A stretch of 64,000 nt of DNA from Streptomyces coeruleorubidus (GCF_008705135.1 NZ_CP023694.1:6981001-7045000); one strand, 5' to 3'. Shown: positions 24,073 to 32,490, counted from the first letter of the stretch. Numbers and translations: made by a program. Notes: a model not told the origin generated them from the letters alone.

Positions 24073-25656
24073 TCACTCCACCTCCGTTCCGGCCAGCCGC
24101 ACCTCCTCGTAGTCCAAGGTGGTCTGGAGCCGGCGCAGAACGGTGTCGTCGATCCGTTGCTCGTCGCGCAGCCGGACGACGGTCCCGCGCTTGTGGGCGA
24201 TGAGGGCGAGCCTCAGCGCGTTGTAGTGACGGTTGTGCAGCAGGGCGGGGTCGCCATCGGCGCCCGCGCCCCGCGCCCGCACGGCGGCCAGTTGGGCCTC
24301 GTACTCCTGACTCAGCCACTCCGCGACCCGTGGGGACGTGCCCAGATCGGCGGCGAGCCGAGGCAGTGCCTCAAGGGCCTCCTCGCCGGCCTTGGTCTCG
24401 GCCAGGAGTTCTTCCTCCTCTACGGAGGTGTCCCGCGGCAGCCGGGCCCAGCGCACCACCCCTGGCAGCAGCAGTCCCTGCCCCACGAGCGTCACCACGA
24501 TGACGCCGGAGGTGACGAAGACGATGAAGTCACGGTTCGGGAAAGGCGCACCGGAGTCAAGAATCTCCGGTACCGACAGGGCCACGGCCAGGGACACCGC
24601 CCCCCGGAAGCCCGCGAACCCGCTGACAGTGCGCGCCCGGTCGCTCATGCGCCGCAGCCGCTGCTCCGGTCGCCGGTCGAGCGCGCGGATCAGGTAGGCG
24701 GAGCCGAACAGGAACGCGAACCGTACGACTACCAGCACCACGCTGACCACACCGATCGCGATCAACGCGTCTGTGAGGTCCGGCCGGCTCATGTGCCGTA
24801 GCGCGTACTGCAGTTCCACACCGACCAGGACGAACAGCGTGGCGTTGATGATGAACGTGGCCAGCGGCCAGAACGCCAGCGCCTGCCGACGGTGCTCGGC
24901 GCGGATGATACGGGGCGCGACCTGAGCCATGATCAGCCCACACACCACGACCGCGAGGACCCCCGAGGCATGGATCAGCTCGGCGAGCAGATAGGCCGTG
25001 AACGGCGCCAGGATCATGACGAGATTGCCCAGCAACGGGTCCTGGAGGCGGCGCCGCAGATTCATGTTGACCCAGGCGACCGCCACGCCCACGGCAGCCC
25101 CACCGCCGTAGGCGAGGAGGAACAGCGCCCCGACGTGGGGGACGGTGAGATGCTCCTCACCGACGGTCAGACCGACCGCCAGGCCGAAGATGACCAGCGC
25201 GGTGCCGTCGTTGACGAGACTCTCCGCGCGCAGCACCGTGACCTGGCGACGCGGCAGCGCGCGGGCCAGCGCACCGACCGCCGTGGCGTCGGTGGGCGCC
25301 ACCGCCGCGCCCAGCACCCAGGCGGGCCCCCATGGCAGCCCCAGCGCGTGCCCCGCGGCCGCCACGGCCCACGCGGTGAGGATGACCAGGAGTGTGCTCA
25401 TCAGGACGATGCCGCGCAGGTTCGAGCGGATCTCCCGGCTCGAGGTCGTCAGGCTCTCCCAGTACAGAAGCACGGGAAGGAAGAGCAACAGTACGACTTC
25501 GGGTGGTAGTTGGGTCTGACGGACGGCCGGGACCAGACCGAGCAGGGCACCCAGGGCGAGCAGGACGACGGGCGGCGCGACGCCGAGACGCTGCGCCAGG
25601 ACGTTGCCCGCCAGCACGGCCACGCCGAGGAGTACGACGAGTTCGAGACCGAGCAT
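24073..25656 (-). CDS. CPA1-family Na+/H+ antiporter
   Basis: A 527-residue membrane protein with about 12-13 segments. It has LLFLPVLLYWES in segment 3, the ion-site pair in GAAVAPTDATA and the following RAESLVNDGTALV, and FAGFRGAVSLAVALSVPE late in the protein, all hallmarks of monovalent cation/proton antiporters of the NhaP/Nhe type. The last ~110 residues are a cytoplasmic helical tail. ATG 25656 follows AGGAG. It may protect cytoplasmic pH or export Na+ during stress and lies in the same minus-strand gene run as an MDR enzyme and a CMD protein. Confidence 0.92.
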   Translation of the reverse strand: MLGLELVVLLGVAVLAGNVLAQRLGVAPPVVLLALGALLGLVPAVRQTQLPPEVVLLLFLPVLLYWESLTTSSREIRSNLRGIVLMSTLLVILTAWAVAAAGHALGLPWGPAWVLGAAVAPTDATAVGALARALPRRQVTVLRAESLVNDGTALVIFGLAVGLTVGEEHLTVPHVGALFLLAYGGGAAVGVAVAWVNMNLRRRLQDPLLGNLVMILAPFTAYLLAELIHASGVLAVVVCGLIMAQVAPRIIRAEHRRQALAFWPLATFIINATLFVLVGVELQYALRHMSRPDLTDALIAIGVVSVVLVVVRFAFLFGSAYLIRALDRRPEQRLRRMSDRARTVSGFAGFRGAVSLAVALSVPEILDSGAPFPNRDFIVFVTSGVIVVTLVGQGLLLPGVVRWARLPRDTSVEEEELLAETKAGEEALEALPRLAADLGTSPRVAEWLSQEYEAQLAAVRARGAGADGDPALLHNRHYNALRLALIAHKRGTVVRLRDEQRIDDTVLRRLQTTLDYEEVRLAGTEVE

Positions 25657-25723
25657 GGGACTTACTCCTGTGAGAGTTCGGGTGCCGGCGGGGGCTCGGC
25701 GGCCTCCCACCGGATCGTCCCGC

Positions 25724-26095
25724 TCATCTCGGGACCAGGCGCAGCGTCGTGGCGCGGGAGGCGACCATGGGGTGGACGTATGCGCCGCCGTAGTGGCCGT
25801 ACTTGGTGCGGTAGGCGGTGTCGATACGGTCGTTGGTCTCGTCGTCGCGTACGTCGGTGAAGGCGACGTCCTTGTCGACGCCGCCGGCGCGGACGTGCCC
25901 AGCACGGCCGGCGCGGGCCGTACGCCACCAGCCGCCGTCCGTGCCCCGGAAGGAGCGGACGTACAGGTCGTCACCGTCGCGGACGACCCAGACCGGCACC
26001 GGCGCGCGCAACGTGCCGTCACGCCGCAGTGGGGCCAGTTCCAACTCCTCCGCCTCGGCGATGCGTTGGAGCTCGTCGCTCGTCCATGTCGTCAT
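25724..26095 (-). CDS. DUF2255 family protein
   Basis: A 123-residue soluble protein. The segments VWVVRDGDDLYVRSFRG, then VDKDVAFTDV and RTKYGHYGGAYVHPMV, match the pattern of DUF2255 proteins common in actinomycetes. The strand-rich core looks like a small split-barrel fold, but no function is known. GGAGAACCACCG precedes ATG 26095. It lies between the antiporter gene (67 bp away) and the zinc MDR gene (25 bp away) and is almost certainly in the same transcript. Confidence 0.78.
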   Translation of the reverse strand: MTTWTSDELQRIAEAEELELAPLRRDGTLRAPVPVWVVRDGDDLYVRSFRGTDGGWWRTARAGRAGHVRAGGVDKDVAFTDVRDDETNDRIDTAYRTKYGHYGGAYVHPMVASRATTLRLVPR

Positions 26096-26120
26096 CGGTG
26101 GTTCTCCGTCGGGCGCGAGG

Positions 26121-27137
26121 TCACGGATGCAGCAGCGTCTTGATGGCGCGACGCTCGTCCATGGCTTTGTAGCCCTCGGCGACTTCGTCCAGGGGCAGGG
26201 TGAGGTCGAAGACCCTGCCGGGGTCGATACGGCCGGACAGGACGCGGTGGATCAGGTCGGGCAGATAGGCCCGCACGGGCGCGGGACCGCCGCGCAGGCC
26301 GACGTGGGAGAAGAACAGTTCCTGCCCGTCGATCCGCACGCCGTGCGGCATGCCGACGAAGCCGACGTTGCCGCCCGGACGGGTGGACCGCAGCGCCTGC
26401 TGCATTGACTGCTGGGTGCCGACGCATTCCAGCACCGAGTCGGCGCCTGTGCCGTCCGTCAGCTCCTTGACCCGTGCCACCCCCTCATCACCGCGCTCGG
26501 TGATGATGTCGGTGGCACCGAACTCCCGGGCCAGCTTCTGACGGGACTCGTGCCGGCTCATGGCGATGACACGCTCTGCACCCAGTTCCTTCGCGGCGAT
26601 GACGGCGCACAGGCCGACCGCCCCGTCACCGACCACCACGGCCGTCGCACCGGGCCTGACCCCGGCAGCCTTGGCCGCGTACCAGCCGGTGCCCATCACG
26701 TCGGACAACGTCAGCAGGCTCGGTATCAGCTCCTCGGTCGGCTGCTCCGGTACGGCGACCAGGGTGCCTTCGGCCAGGGGGACGCGGACGTACTCGGCCT
26801 GGCAGCCGGTGACCCACTCCGCGTGCTGACAGGAGGTGTGGTAACCGGCGCGGCAGACCGGGCAGGTGTTGTCGGATGCGACGAAGGAGCCGATGACGAA
26901 CTGGCCGGGCTCGACGCCCGACACCTCGCTGCCGACCTCCTCCACGACGCCGACGTACTCGTGGCCGATCGGCTGCGGCTCGTCGACCGGCATGACGCCG
27001 CGGTAGCTCCACAGGTCGGAGCCGCACACGCAGGTGGCGACGGTGCGGATGACGGCGTCCGTCGGTGCGGTGATCTCCGGCTCGGGACGGTTCTCCACCC
27101 GGATGTCGCCGGGCGCGTGGATGACGGTTGCTCGCAT
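26121..27137 (-). CDS. Zinc-dependent MDR alcohol dehydrogenase
   Basis: A 338-residue medium-chain dehydrogenase. The catalytic zinc ligands are in CVCGSD and IGHEYVG; the structural zinc lobe has CPVCRAGYHTSC with three clustered cysteines, one fewer than the usual four. The Rossmann domain is VVVGDGAVGLCAV, and the C-terminus is AIKTLLHP. It oxidises or reduces an alcohol/aldehyde pair with NAD(P)H. It follows the CMD-family gene by 100 bp and precedes DUF2255 by 25 bp. The upstream gene-free region carries island operator copies 2 and 3. Confidence 0.92.
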   Translation of the reverse strand: MRATVIHAPGDIRVENRPEPEITAPTDAVIRTVATCVCGSDLWSYRGVMPVDEPQPIGHEYVGVVEEVGSEVSGVEPGQFVIGSFVASDNTCPVCRAGYHTSCQHAEWVTGCQAEYVRVPLAEGTLVAVPEQPTEELIPSLLTLSDVMGTGWYAAKAAGVRPGATAVVVGDGAVGLCAVIAAKELGAERVIAMSRHESRQKLAREFGATDIITERGDEGVARVKELTDGTGADSVLECVGTQQSMQQALRSTRPGGNVGFVGMPHGVRIDGQELFFSHVGLRGGPAPVRAYLPDLIHRVLSGRIDPGRVFDLTLPLDEVAEGYKAMDERRAIKTLLHP

Positions 27138-27237
27138 GGCGTGCCTCTGGTCTTCGATGGGTCGGGTTGCGGAGGCCGGGCGTGGGAGCGGGGCAGACGA
27201 GGGGCCCGCGCCCTGGGAGCGACGGGTGGGGCGGATC

Positions 27238-27570
27238 TCAGGCCGACTCGTCTGCCTTGTCCACGATCGCCTTGAGCTGGGTCACCGCTGACATGGCGTT
27301 GGGCCACCCGGCGTAGAAGGCCAGATGGGTGATGGCCTCGACGAGTTCGTCCTTGGTCACGCCGTTCTCCAGCGCCTTGCCGAGGTGGAAGCCGAGCTGG
27401 TCGGTGCGGTGGAGGGCGACGAGCGCGGTGACGGTGACCAGGCTGCGGTCACGTGGGGACAGGCCCGGCCGCTCCCAGATGTCACCGAACAGGACCGTGT
27501 CGGTGACCTCGGCGAGCTTCGGGGCGAACTCGTGGATCGCCGACGGCGCGAACTTCTTCCGGTCGGTCAT
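27238..27570 (-). CDS. Carboxymuconolactone decarboxylase (CMD) family protein
   Basis: A 110-residue all-helical protein. The central RSLVTVTALVALHRTDQLGFHLGKALENGVTKDELVEA with the following HLAFYAGWPNA segment is diagnostic of the small CMD/AhpD-like family. It lacks the CxxC of AhpD peroxidases, so it is not a thiol-based peroxidase and is closer to true gamma-carboxymuconolactone decarboxylase-type proteins. AGGAG precedes ATG 27570. It is the first gene of a minus-strand run CMD, zinc-MDR, DUF2255, antiporter, amidohydrolase, a set that would fit aromatic or carbonyl compound detoxification. Confidence 0.9.
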   Translation of the reverse strand: MTDRKKFAPSAIHEFAPKLAEVTDTVLFGDIWERPGLSPRDRSLVTVTALVALHRTDQLGFHLGKALENGVTKDELVEAITHLAFYAGWPNAMSAVTQLKAIVDKADESA

Positions 27571-27807
27571 GTGGTGGTGCTCCTGGCGGGTGTTTCGGAT
27601 CAGGGCGCCTGGCGCTCGGCCGGGCATTCCTGGGGGATGTGTATGTGCCTGTCGTCATTCGCCGGTCGCGTGAAGTGCGGAATGCGGGTGATGTCCGGAA
27701 ACAATTCCGCCCGCGCCCGACGGGACGTCTGCTTCCCTTTCCTCGACCCTGGCCTCTTCGCGCGAACTCGCAAAGGGGAGAGTTCCACTCGAGGGGGGAC
27801 TTATCCA

Positions 27808-27826
27808 GGGGAGAAATCCTTACCCC
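27808..27826. promoter_or_regulatory. Island operator copy 2 (before the CMD operon)
   Basis: On the minus strand the core reads GGGGTAAGGATTTCTCCCC, flanked by CTGGAT as in copy 4. It lies about 240 bp upstream of the CMD start. Confidence 0.55.
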
Positions 27827-28060
27827 CCTTGGCTCGGGACACGTCGGCGCGTACCGGGAGCCGCGCCGTGCGGACGTCGTCCGGCTCGCGGGCAGCGACA
27901 GAGGGACGGCTGTTCGAGCGCCGTCGGCCGACGCGGTTCGACCGGGGGACGATCGCTCGAAGTCGCGCACTCCGTCCCATGACGGACTGCGCCTCCTCGC
28001 GTCGTGGGGCGCGGAGCGACCTGGGGCACCGTGTGGCGGTGCCGCTCGGCGCGACGGACA

Positions 28061-28077
28061 GGGGAAGGATTAGCCCC
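28061..28077. promoter_or_regulatory. Island operator copy 3
   Basis: GGGGAAGGATTAGCCCC followed by TGGATGCAT. One base shorter in the centre than the other copies, so it may be weaker. It lies in the same gene-free interval as copy 2. Confidence 0.45.
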
Positions 28078-28188
28078 TGGATGCATCCCACCCGGGCCGG
28101 AATGGACTGGGCGATCGCCCGGAACAGGCAGCGCGCCTGTGGGAATTGTCGGCGGACCTCACGGGCGTGAACGCTGTGAGGTAGTCCT

Positions 28189-28222
28189 CCTCCGGCCTCT
28201 CCGGTCCCGGAGAGGCCGGAGG
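28189..28222. terminator. Terminator directly after the XRE regulator gene
   Basis: CCTCCGGCCTCTCCG (28189-28203) pairs perfectly with CGGAGAGGCCGGAGG (28208-28222), 15 bp, loop 4 nt. It begins one base past the regulator stop codon. Confidence 0.75.
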
Positions 28223-28223
28223 C

Positions 28224-29093
28224 TCACGCGACGGTGTCGGACGCCGTCCGCTTCTGTTCCGCCGACCAGGAGGCCAGAAGGCGCAGGGCGTCGTGGGACG
28301 GGGAACCGGACTCGGCGTTCCAGACGATGATGTGCTGCTCGGGATCCGTACCGCACGTGAGGGTGTTCCAGTCGAGCGTCAACTCGCCCACCACCGGGTG
28401 ACGGAGCTTCTTCGTGCCCTTGTCCCGCATGGCGACGTCATGTTCGGCCCACCACTGACGGAACTGGGCGTCGCGGGCGGAGAGGGTCTCGACCAGAGCG
28501 GCGAGGCGCGGTTCGCCGGGATACCGTGCGCTCTCCATGCGCAGGTGAGCGATGGCCAGTCGGGTGACCTCCTCCCAGTCCGCGTACAGCTCGCGCATCC
28601 AGGGCTCGGTGAACAGCAGCCGGATGAACACACGCTCTTCTTCCGGGTAGCGGCCGAAGTCGGTCCACAGCCCTGCGGCGAGCTGGTTCCAGCCGAGAAC
28701 GTCGGTCCGTCGGCCGATGACGAAGGCAGGAGTGGCGGTGAGATCGTCCAGCATGCGCTGCAACTGCGGATCCACCTGCTGGCGGTCGCCCGAGAACGGA
28801 GGGCGCACCCTCTGCCTGGTCGCGAGATCGAAGAGGTAGGTGTGCTGAGCCTCGTTGAGCCGGAGCACCCGGGCGATGTCGTTCAGGAGAGCGGCCGATG
28901 CCTGGAGACGACCCTGCTCGATGCGCGTGTAGTACTCGGTGCTGATCGAGGCGAGAAGAGCCACTTCCTCGCGGCGCAGCCCGCTCACACGCCGCCGTTG
29001 CCCGCCGCGGAGCCCGACTTCGGAGGGACTGAGTTCGGCACGGCGGGCCTTGAGGAACTCGCCCAGCTCGTTCAGGTGCGGGTCGCGGTGCAT
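28224..29093 (-). CDS. XRE-type regulator with MmyB-like ligand-binding domain
   Basis: A 289-residue regulator. The N-terminus has a helix-turn-helix with RVSGLRREEVALLASISTEYYTRIEQG, followed by LNEAQHTYLFDLA, the usual linker of this family. The C-terminal ~170 residues (VIGRRTDVLGWNQLAAGLW onward) match the MmyB-like PAS-type domain that binds fatty acids or other small ligands. ATG 29093 has GGAGATC before it. Such genes are often divergent from or close to reductase genes they repress. Operator copy 5 lies 41 bp upstream, so it probably regulates itself and the nearby redox operons. Confidence 0.9.
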   Translation of the reverse strand: MHRDPHLNELGEFLKARRAELSPSEVGLRGGQRRRVSGLRREEVALLASISTEYYTRIEQGRLQASAALLNDIARVLRLNEAQHTYLFDLATRQRVRPPFSGDRQQVDPQLQRMLDDLTATPAFVIGRRTDVLGWNQLAAGLWTDFGRYPEEERVFIRLLFTEPWMRELYADWEEVTRLAIAHLRMESARYPGEPRLAALVETLSARDAQFRQWWAEHDVAMRDKGTKKLRHPVVGELTLDWNTLTCGTDPEQHIIVWNAESGSPSHDALRLLASWSAEQKRTASDTVA

Positions 29094-29133
29094 GATCTCC
29101 AGCCTCGCACAAGGGCCCGGCACTGTAAGTAAT

Positions 29134-29151
29134 GGGGAGGTAATTCTCCCC
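29134..29151. promoter_or_regulatory. Island operator copy 5 (before the XRE gene itself)
   Basis: GGGGAGGTAATTCTCCCC is a perfect 6-6-6 inverted repeat 41 bp upstream of the XRE start. A weaker related palindrome (GAGAATTTTATCTC) follows at about 29174-29187. Confidence 0.6.
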
Positions 29152-29277
29152 CGGATTTCGGCTGCCGGCGCACGAGAATTTTATCTCCCGCTCATGTGAT
29201 TACACGAGGTGAGACGCGGGCCCGGTACGCGCCGTGGGCGTACCGGGTGGCCGGGGATCATGCGGTGCTGTGTGGTG

Positions 29278-29976
29278 TCAGCTCAGTGCCTTGACCAGTT
29301 CCTGGGCCAGGGGGACGGCCGAGTAGGGGTTCTGGCCGGTGTACAGGGTGCGGTCGACCTCGACGTGCGGGGTGAACGGGTCGGCCTCGCGGTAGTCGGC
29401 CCTGAGCTCGTTCACGAGCCGGTCCTGGAGCAGCCACTTCGCGCGGTCCGCGAGACCGTTCTGCTTCTCCTCGGCGTTGGACAGCCCGGTCAGGCGGTAG
29501 CCGGCGAACGGGGAGGTCCCGTCGGTGCCGATGGTGGCGAGCAGGGCGGCGGGGCCGTGGCACACCAGGGACACGGGCTTGCCGGAGCCGAGCCAGTCGG
29601 TGAGCAGCCTGCCGGAGGCGCCGTCGTCGGGCAGGTCCTCCATGGGGCCCCAGCCGCCGGGGTAGAAGACGGCGTCGTAGTCGTCGATGTTCACGTCCTC
29701 GATCCGCATGGGGTGTGCCAGCTCGGTGGCCTCACGCAGCGCGGAGCGCATGCGCTCCGCGCCCTCCTCGCCGCCGTTGAAGTCGGGAGTGAGGCTGAGG
29801 GCGTCCACGGTGGGCGGCACGCCGCCGGGGGTGGCCGCGGCGATCCCGTATCCGGCCTCCTTGAAGACCTGGTACGGGCCGATCGCCTCCTCGGCCCAGA
29901 AGCCGGCCGGGTGGCGGGTGCCGTCGGCCAGCGTCCAGTGGTCGGACGCGGTGATCACAAAGAGGATCTTCGTCAT
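29278..29976 (-). CDS. DJ-1/PfpI family protein (type 1 glutamine amidotransferase-like, Hsp31-like)
   Basis: A 232-residue protein. The family's nucleophile elbow is VSLVCHGPAALL with the active Cys; FYPGGWGPMEDL gives the oxyanion Gly-rich loop, and AEEAIGPYQVF holds the conserved acidic residue. Related Hsp31-type enzymes act as glyoxalase III or protein deglycase and protect against reactive carbonyls. GGGAGAAAC precedes ATG 29976. It is the last gene of a minus-strand run that starts with the dienelactone-hydrolase-like gene, and its role fits the carbonyl-stress theme of the island. Confidence 0.9.
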   Translation of the reverse strand: MTKILFVITASDHWTLADGTRHPAGFWAEEAIGPYQVFKEAGYGIAAATPGGVPPTVDALSLTPDFNGGEEGAERMRSALREATELAHPMRIEDVNIDDYDAVFYPGGWGPMEDLPDDGASGRLLTDWLGSGKPVSLVCHGPAALLATIGTDGTSPFAGYRLTGLSNAEEKQNGLADRAKWLLQDRLVNELRADYREADPFTPHVEVDRTLYTGQNPYSAVPLAQELVKALS

Positions 29977-30000
29977 GGGGTGTTTCTCCCGGTGGTGATG

Positions 30001-30393
30001 TCAGCCGTTGAGGGCTTCCTGGAGGACGTGGCTGTCAGCGGCCTGCCGCATGCTGACCGCCTTGCCGTCGCGGACGGTCCACAGGTGGATGAAGCGGACG
30101 TCGGCCTTGTTCCCGGTCTTCGTCTCAGCGTGGTAGTGCCCGAACACGAAGACGTGGCCTTCGTCGTCCGCGTAGAACTCCTCCGGTACCGCGCCGAAGA
30201 ACTCGTAGCTGGTCATCGTCGCGCCGAAGAAGTTCTTCGCCACGTCGTCCCAGCCGTGGTAGACGCCGCTGTTCGGGAATCCGGGGGTGATGTCCCAGAC
30301 GAGGTCCGGCGCCATGACCTCGCTGGTGACCTCCGGGGCCATGCGGGATTCGTACACCCGGCGGATGAGGGCCAGGCTCGGGGATTCGGACAC
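30001..30393 (-). CDS. NTF2-fold / SnoaL-like protein
   Basis: A 130-residue protein with the NTF2 pattern: LALIRRVYESRMAPEVTSEVM, DLVWDITPGFPNSGVYHGWDDVAKNF, and a last strand VRFIHLWTVRDGKAVSMRQ. It contains no motif that fixes a catalytic role; relatives are isomerases, cyclases or binding proteins. GAGGAGTG precedes GTG 30393. It lies 24 bp upstream of the DJ-1 gene and 58 bp after the broken flavodoxin-like gene, within one probable transcript. Confidence 0.82.
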   Translation of the reverse strand: MSESPSLALIRRVYESRMAPEVTSEVMAPDLVWDITPGFPNSGVYHGWDDVAKNFFGATMTSYEFFGAVPEEFYADDEGHVFVFGHYHAETKTGNKADVRFIHLWTVRDGKAVSMRQAADSHVLQEALNG

Positions 30394-30450
30394 GGTTCAC
30401 TCCTCGTGTGCGTGGGGTGTTTGTGTGGCTGTTGCGGGAAGTCCGCGTGG

Positions 30451-30790
30451 TCAGGCGGCGAGGGTGGCGCGCCCGGCGCGGAAGATCGCCGCCTGACGGG
30501 CGACGCGCGCAACCAGGTGCTCGGCGGTGGCGATGTCGGAGCGGTGGACCGCATCCGGACCCGCGTCGGTCGGGCTCTGGGCGCCGGCGTTGGTGAACCC
30601 CGCGGCGAGCTTGTCCACCCAGGCGTGGGGAAACCAGCGCTTGCTACTGGCCTGGGCGAACGAGTGGAAGGCCGCCGAGGCGGTGCCCATGTACGTGGCG
30701 GAACCGAAGATGATCGCGTCAGCGGCGTCCAGCTGGGCCCACTGCTCGTCGGTGATCGTGTCGACGGAGATCGAGACGACCTCGGCACCA
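30451..30790 (-). pseudogene. Flavodoxin-fold NAD(P)H dehydrogenase (WrbA-like) remnant
   Basis: The frame reads TITDEQWAQLDAADAIIFGSATYMGTASAAF, then SSKRWFPHAWVDKLAAGFTNAG, which is the FMN-binding middle of flavodoxin-like reductases. The ~40-residue N-terminus with the first FMN loop has no recognisable counterpart. Right after FTNAG the frame jumps to AQSPTDAGPDAV and DIATAEHL, the usual C-terminal segment, so about 50 residues are deleted in frame. The gene cannot bind FMN normally. It lies between the dienelactone-hydrolase-like and the NTF2-like genes. Confidence 0.8.
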
Positions 30791-30840
30791 CGATTTTCTC
30801 TGTCCGGGTGAACCGAGCTGTGCGTCGGAAGAGTGCACTG

Positions 30841-31752
30841 CTATAGGACGGCGAAGAAATTCACCATCTTGCTGATCGCTTGATCCACGTACTCCGGTAC
30901 GTCATACATGGCGATGTGCGTCGCGCCCTCGACGACGAACAGCTCCTTCGGGCCGTTGGAAAGCTCGTAGGCCTGATCGCTGAAGATCTTGGTGTCCGCC
31001 TTGCTCCCCGCGATGAGGAGCATCGGCTGGGTCAGCAGTTCCGGAATCTGGTCGAAGGCCGAGAAGGCATACATCCTGTCCATGCTGCTCAGCAGGAAAC
31101 GGCCCTTCGAGCGGGGTTGCTGACCGCGGGGCGTCCTGTAGTAGTCGTACCCCTCACGCAGGAGGTCCGGGGTGTTGTCGTCGATCTCTTCCAGCGTTTC
31201 CGGGACGAACGGGGCGTAGGCCGGGTCCGCACCCCTGGCCTCCGCCGTGCGCTGCTGGGCGACCATTTCCAGCGTCTTGATCTGCTCGGACACCGGTGAC
31301 AGGTGTCCCAGGAAGCCTCTGGAGCCCTCACCCATCGGAGCCGCGCTGACGGTGGCCACCGCCTTGAAGCGGCGTTCGGTCTGCGCCACGCTGATCGCGT
31401 AACCGCCGCCGGCGCAGATGCCGAAAACGCCGATCCGTTCGGTGTCGACGAACGGGAGAGTGGTGAGGAAGTCCGCTGCGCAGCGGGCGTCCTCGACTCT
31501 CGCCGTCGGGTCCTCCAGAAGGCGAGGCTCGCCGCCGCTTTCTCCTTGGTAGGAGGAGTCGTAGACCACAGTGACGAATCCGTGCGCGGCCAGCCGCTTC
31601 GCGTAGTGGCCGATGGTCTGTTCCTTCACTCCGCCGGCCGGGTGAATTCCGACGAGAGCCGGGTATTTCTTGTCCTCTGAGAAGTCGTCCGGCAGGTGCA
31701 GGTGTGCCGCGATTTCCACGGCCTTGTTCTTGAAGGAAACCGTCTCGATCAT
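30841..31752 (-). CDS. Alpha/beta hydrolase of the dienelactone hydrolase type (Cys nucleophile)
   Basis: A 303-residue alpha/beta hydrolase. The nucleophile elbow is FGICAGGGYA with Cys113, as in dienelactone hydrolases; the acid lies in IAGSKADTKIF and the base in EGATHIAMYD. HPAGGVKEQT forms the oxyanion region. A cap domain of about 90 residues separates the strands, longer than in classical dienelactone hydrolase. Likely substrates are lactones or small esters. Island operator copy 4 lies 93 bp upstream of ATG 31752. It heads a minus-strand run with the flavodoxin remnant, the NTF2-like and DJ-1 genes. Confidence 0.87.
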   Translation of the reverse strand: MIETVSFKNKAVEIAAHLHLPDDFSEDKKYPALVGIHPAGGVKEQTIGHYAKRLAAHGFVTVVYDSSYQGESGGEPRLLEDPTARVEDARCAADFLTTLPFVDTERIGVFGICAGGGYAISVAQTERRFKAVATVSAAPMGEGSRGFLGHLSPVSEQIKTLEMVAQQRTAEARGADPAYAPFVPETLEEIDDNTPDLLREGYDYYRTPRGQQPRSKGRFLLSSMDRMYAFSAFDQIPELLTQPMLLIAGSKADTKIFSDQAYELSNGPKELFVVEGATHIAMYDVPEYVDQAISKMVNFFAVL

Positions 31753-31844
31753 GGCAGTCTGTCCCTTTTCGTCATCCGTGACCCGCCGGCGGTGGTCCTG
31801 GCACCATGGTTCGTCGAGGCCGTGATGATGTCCACGTGTGTGAG

Positions 31845-31862
31845 GGGGAAGGAATTTTCCCC
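31845..31862. promoter_or_regulatory. Island operator copy 4 (before the dienelactone-hydrolase-like gene)
   Basis: GGGGAAGGAATTTTCCCC has 6-bp perfect arms around GGAATT and is followed by TGGATG, like copies 2 and 3. Confidence 0.6.
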
Positions 31863-31964
31863 TGGATGCGGATTTCCGGGTGGATGAATCCTTTTCCTTG
31901 GTCCAGAGCCTGGCCAGGAAGAGGTGAGGGGCTCCTGGTCCTCAGTTCCGTGCGAGGAAATCAG

Positions 31965-32330
31965 TCATGAGCCTGCCACCCCTGAGGGCGTTCGACGAAC
32001 GGCAGGTGTCCGGTCGGGAGCGAGTTGCTCGGCGATGACGTGGGCCTGGTCCGGGGTAAGGGCGTTCAAGGCTGCTTCACCGAGCCCCATCAGGTTCAGG
32101 TACTCAGCGAGCAGTGTCTGCTGACCGGACGCGAACAACTGGTGCCAGACGGAGGCTGCGAGATCGGTGCGGGTTTCGGCGTACGTGAAAGACGCGCTCA
32201 GCACGAGTGAGCTGATCGCGACGGGGCAGCCGAGTGAGTACCCACTGACTGCGAATGTGTCGAGCCCTTCCGCGCCGGCAGCCGCGACCAACCGTTCGGT
32301 CAGTTCGTCGATGTCGAGGGGGTTCCGGGC
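31965..32330 (-). pseudogene. Alpha/beta-hydrolase remnant with internal deletion
   Basis: The frame shows NPLDIDELTERLVAAAGAEG, then FAVSGYSLGCPVAI, then LVLSASFTYAETRTDLAAS and LMGLGEAALNALTPDQ, a familiar alpha/beta-hydrolase order. The N-terminal strands are absent upstream of NPLD, and the helix after the nucleophile elbow (GYSLG) is missing, since CPVAI joins SSLVL directly. It is a decayed gene without catalytic capacity. Confidence 0.72.
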
Positions 32331-32339
32331 CTTCGGGGT

Positions 32340-32490
32340 GGCGCCGGTGCTGGGTCGATCGTCGCCCGCATCCGCGACGACATCGATGCAGGACTGCTCG
32401 GCGCCGACGTGGACGCCGATGGGCTCGCGGCCTTCTATGCGGCGGTCATCCAGGGGATGAACCAGCAAGCGTGCGACGGGGCCGCCTGGC
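32340..32490 (+). pseudogene. TetR regulator C-terminal remnant
   Basis: The plus-strand frame reads SIVARIRDDIDAGLLGADVD, then DGLAAFYAAVIQGMNQQACDGA, the typical last helices of TetR proteins. No DNA-binding domain lies upstream; the fragment begins where the minus-strand hydrolase remnant begins, so two 5'-truncated genes meet head to head here. Confidence 0.65.

Larger units (their letters stand above)
27571..28188. other. Gene-free interval with two island operator copies
   Basis: About 620 bp without a supportable gene. ORFs in all frames lack binding sites and known motifs. It contains operator-like sites at 27808-27826 and 28061-28077 and probably the promoter of the CMD operon. Confidence 0.6.

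Noticed and set aside
27601..28223. Several 60-280 codon frames in both directions
   Set aside because: No ribosome binding sites, no motifs, and they conflict with each other and with operator sites; treated as gene-free.
30841..31752. Cys in the nucleophile elbow as a sign of decay
   Set aside because: Cys is the normal nucleophile of dienelactone hydrolases, and the remaining triad is present.
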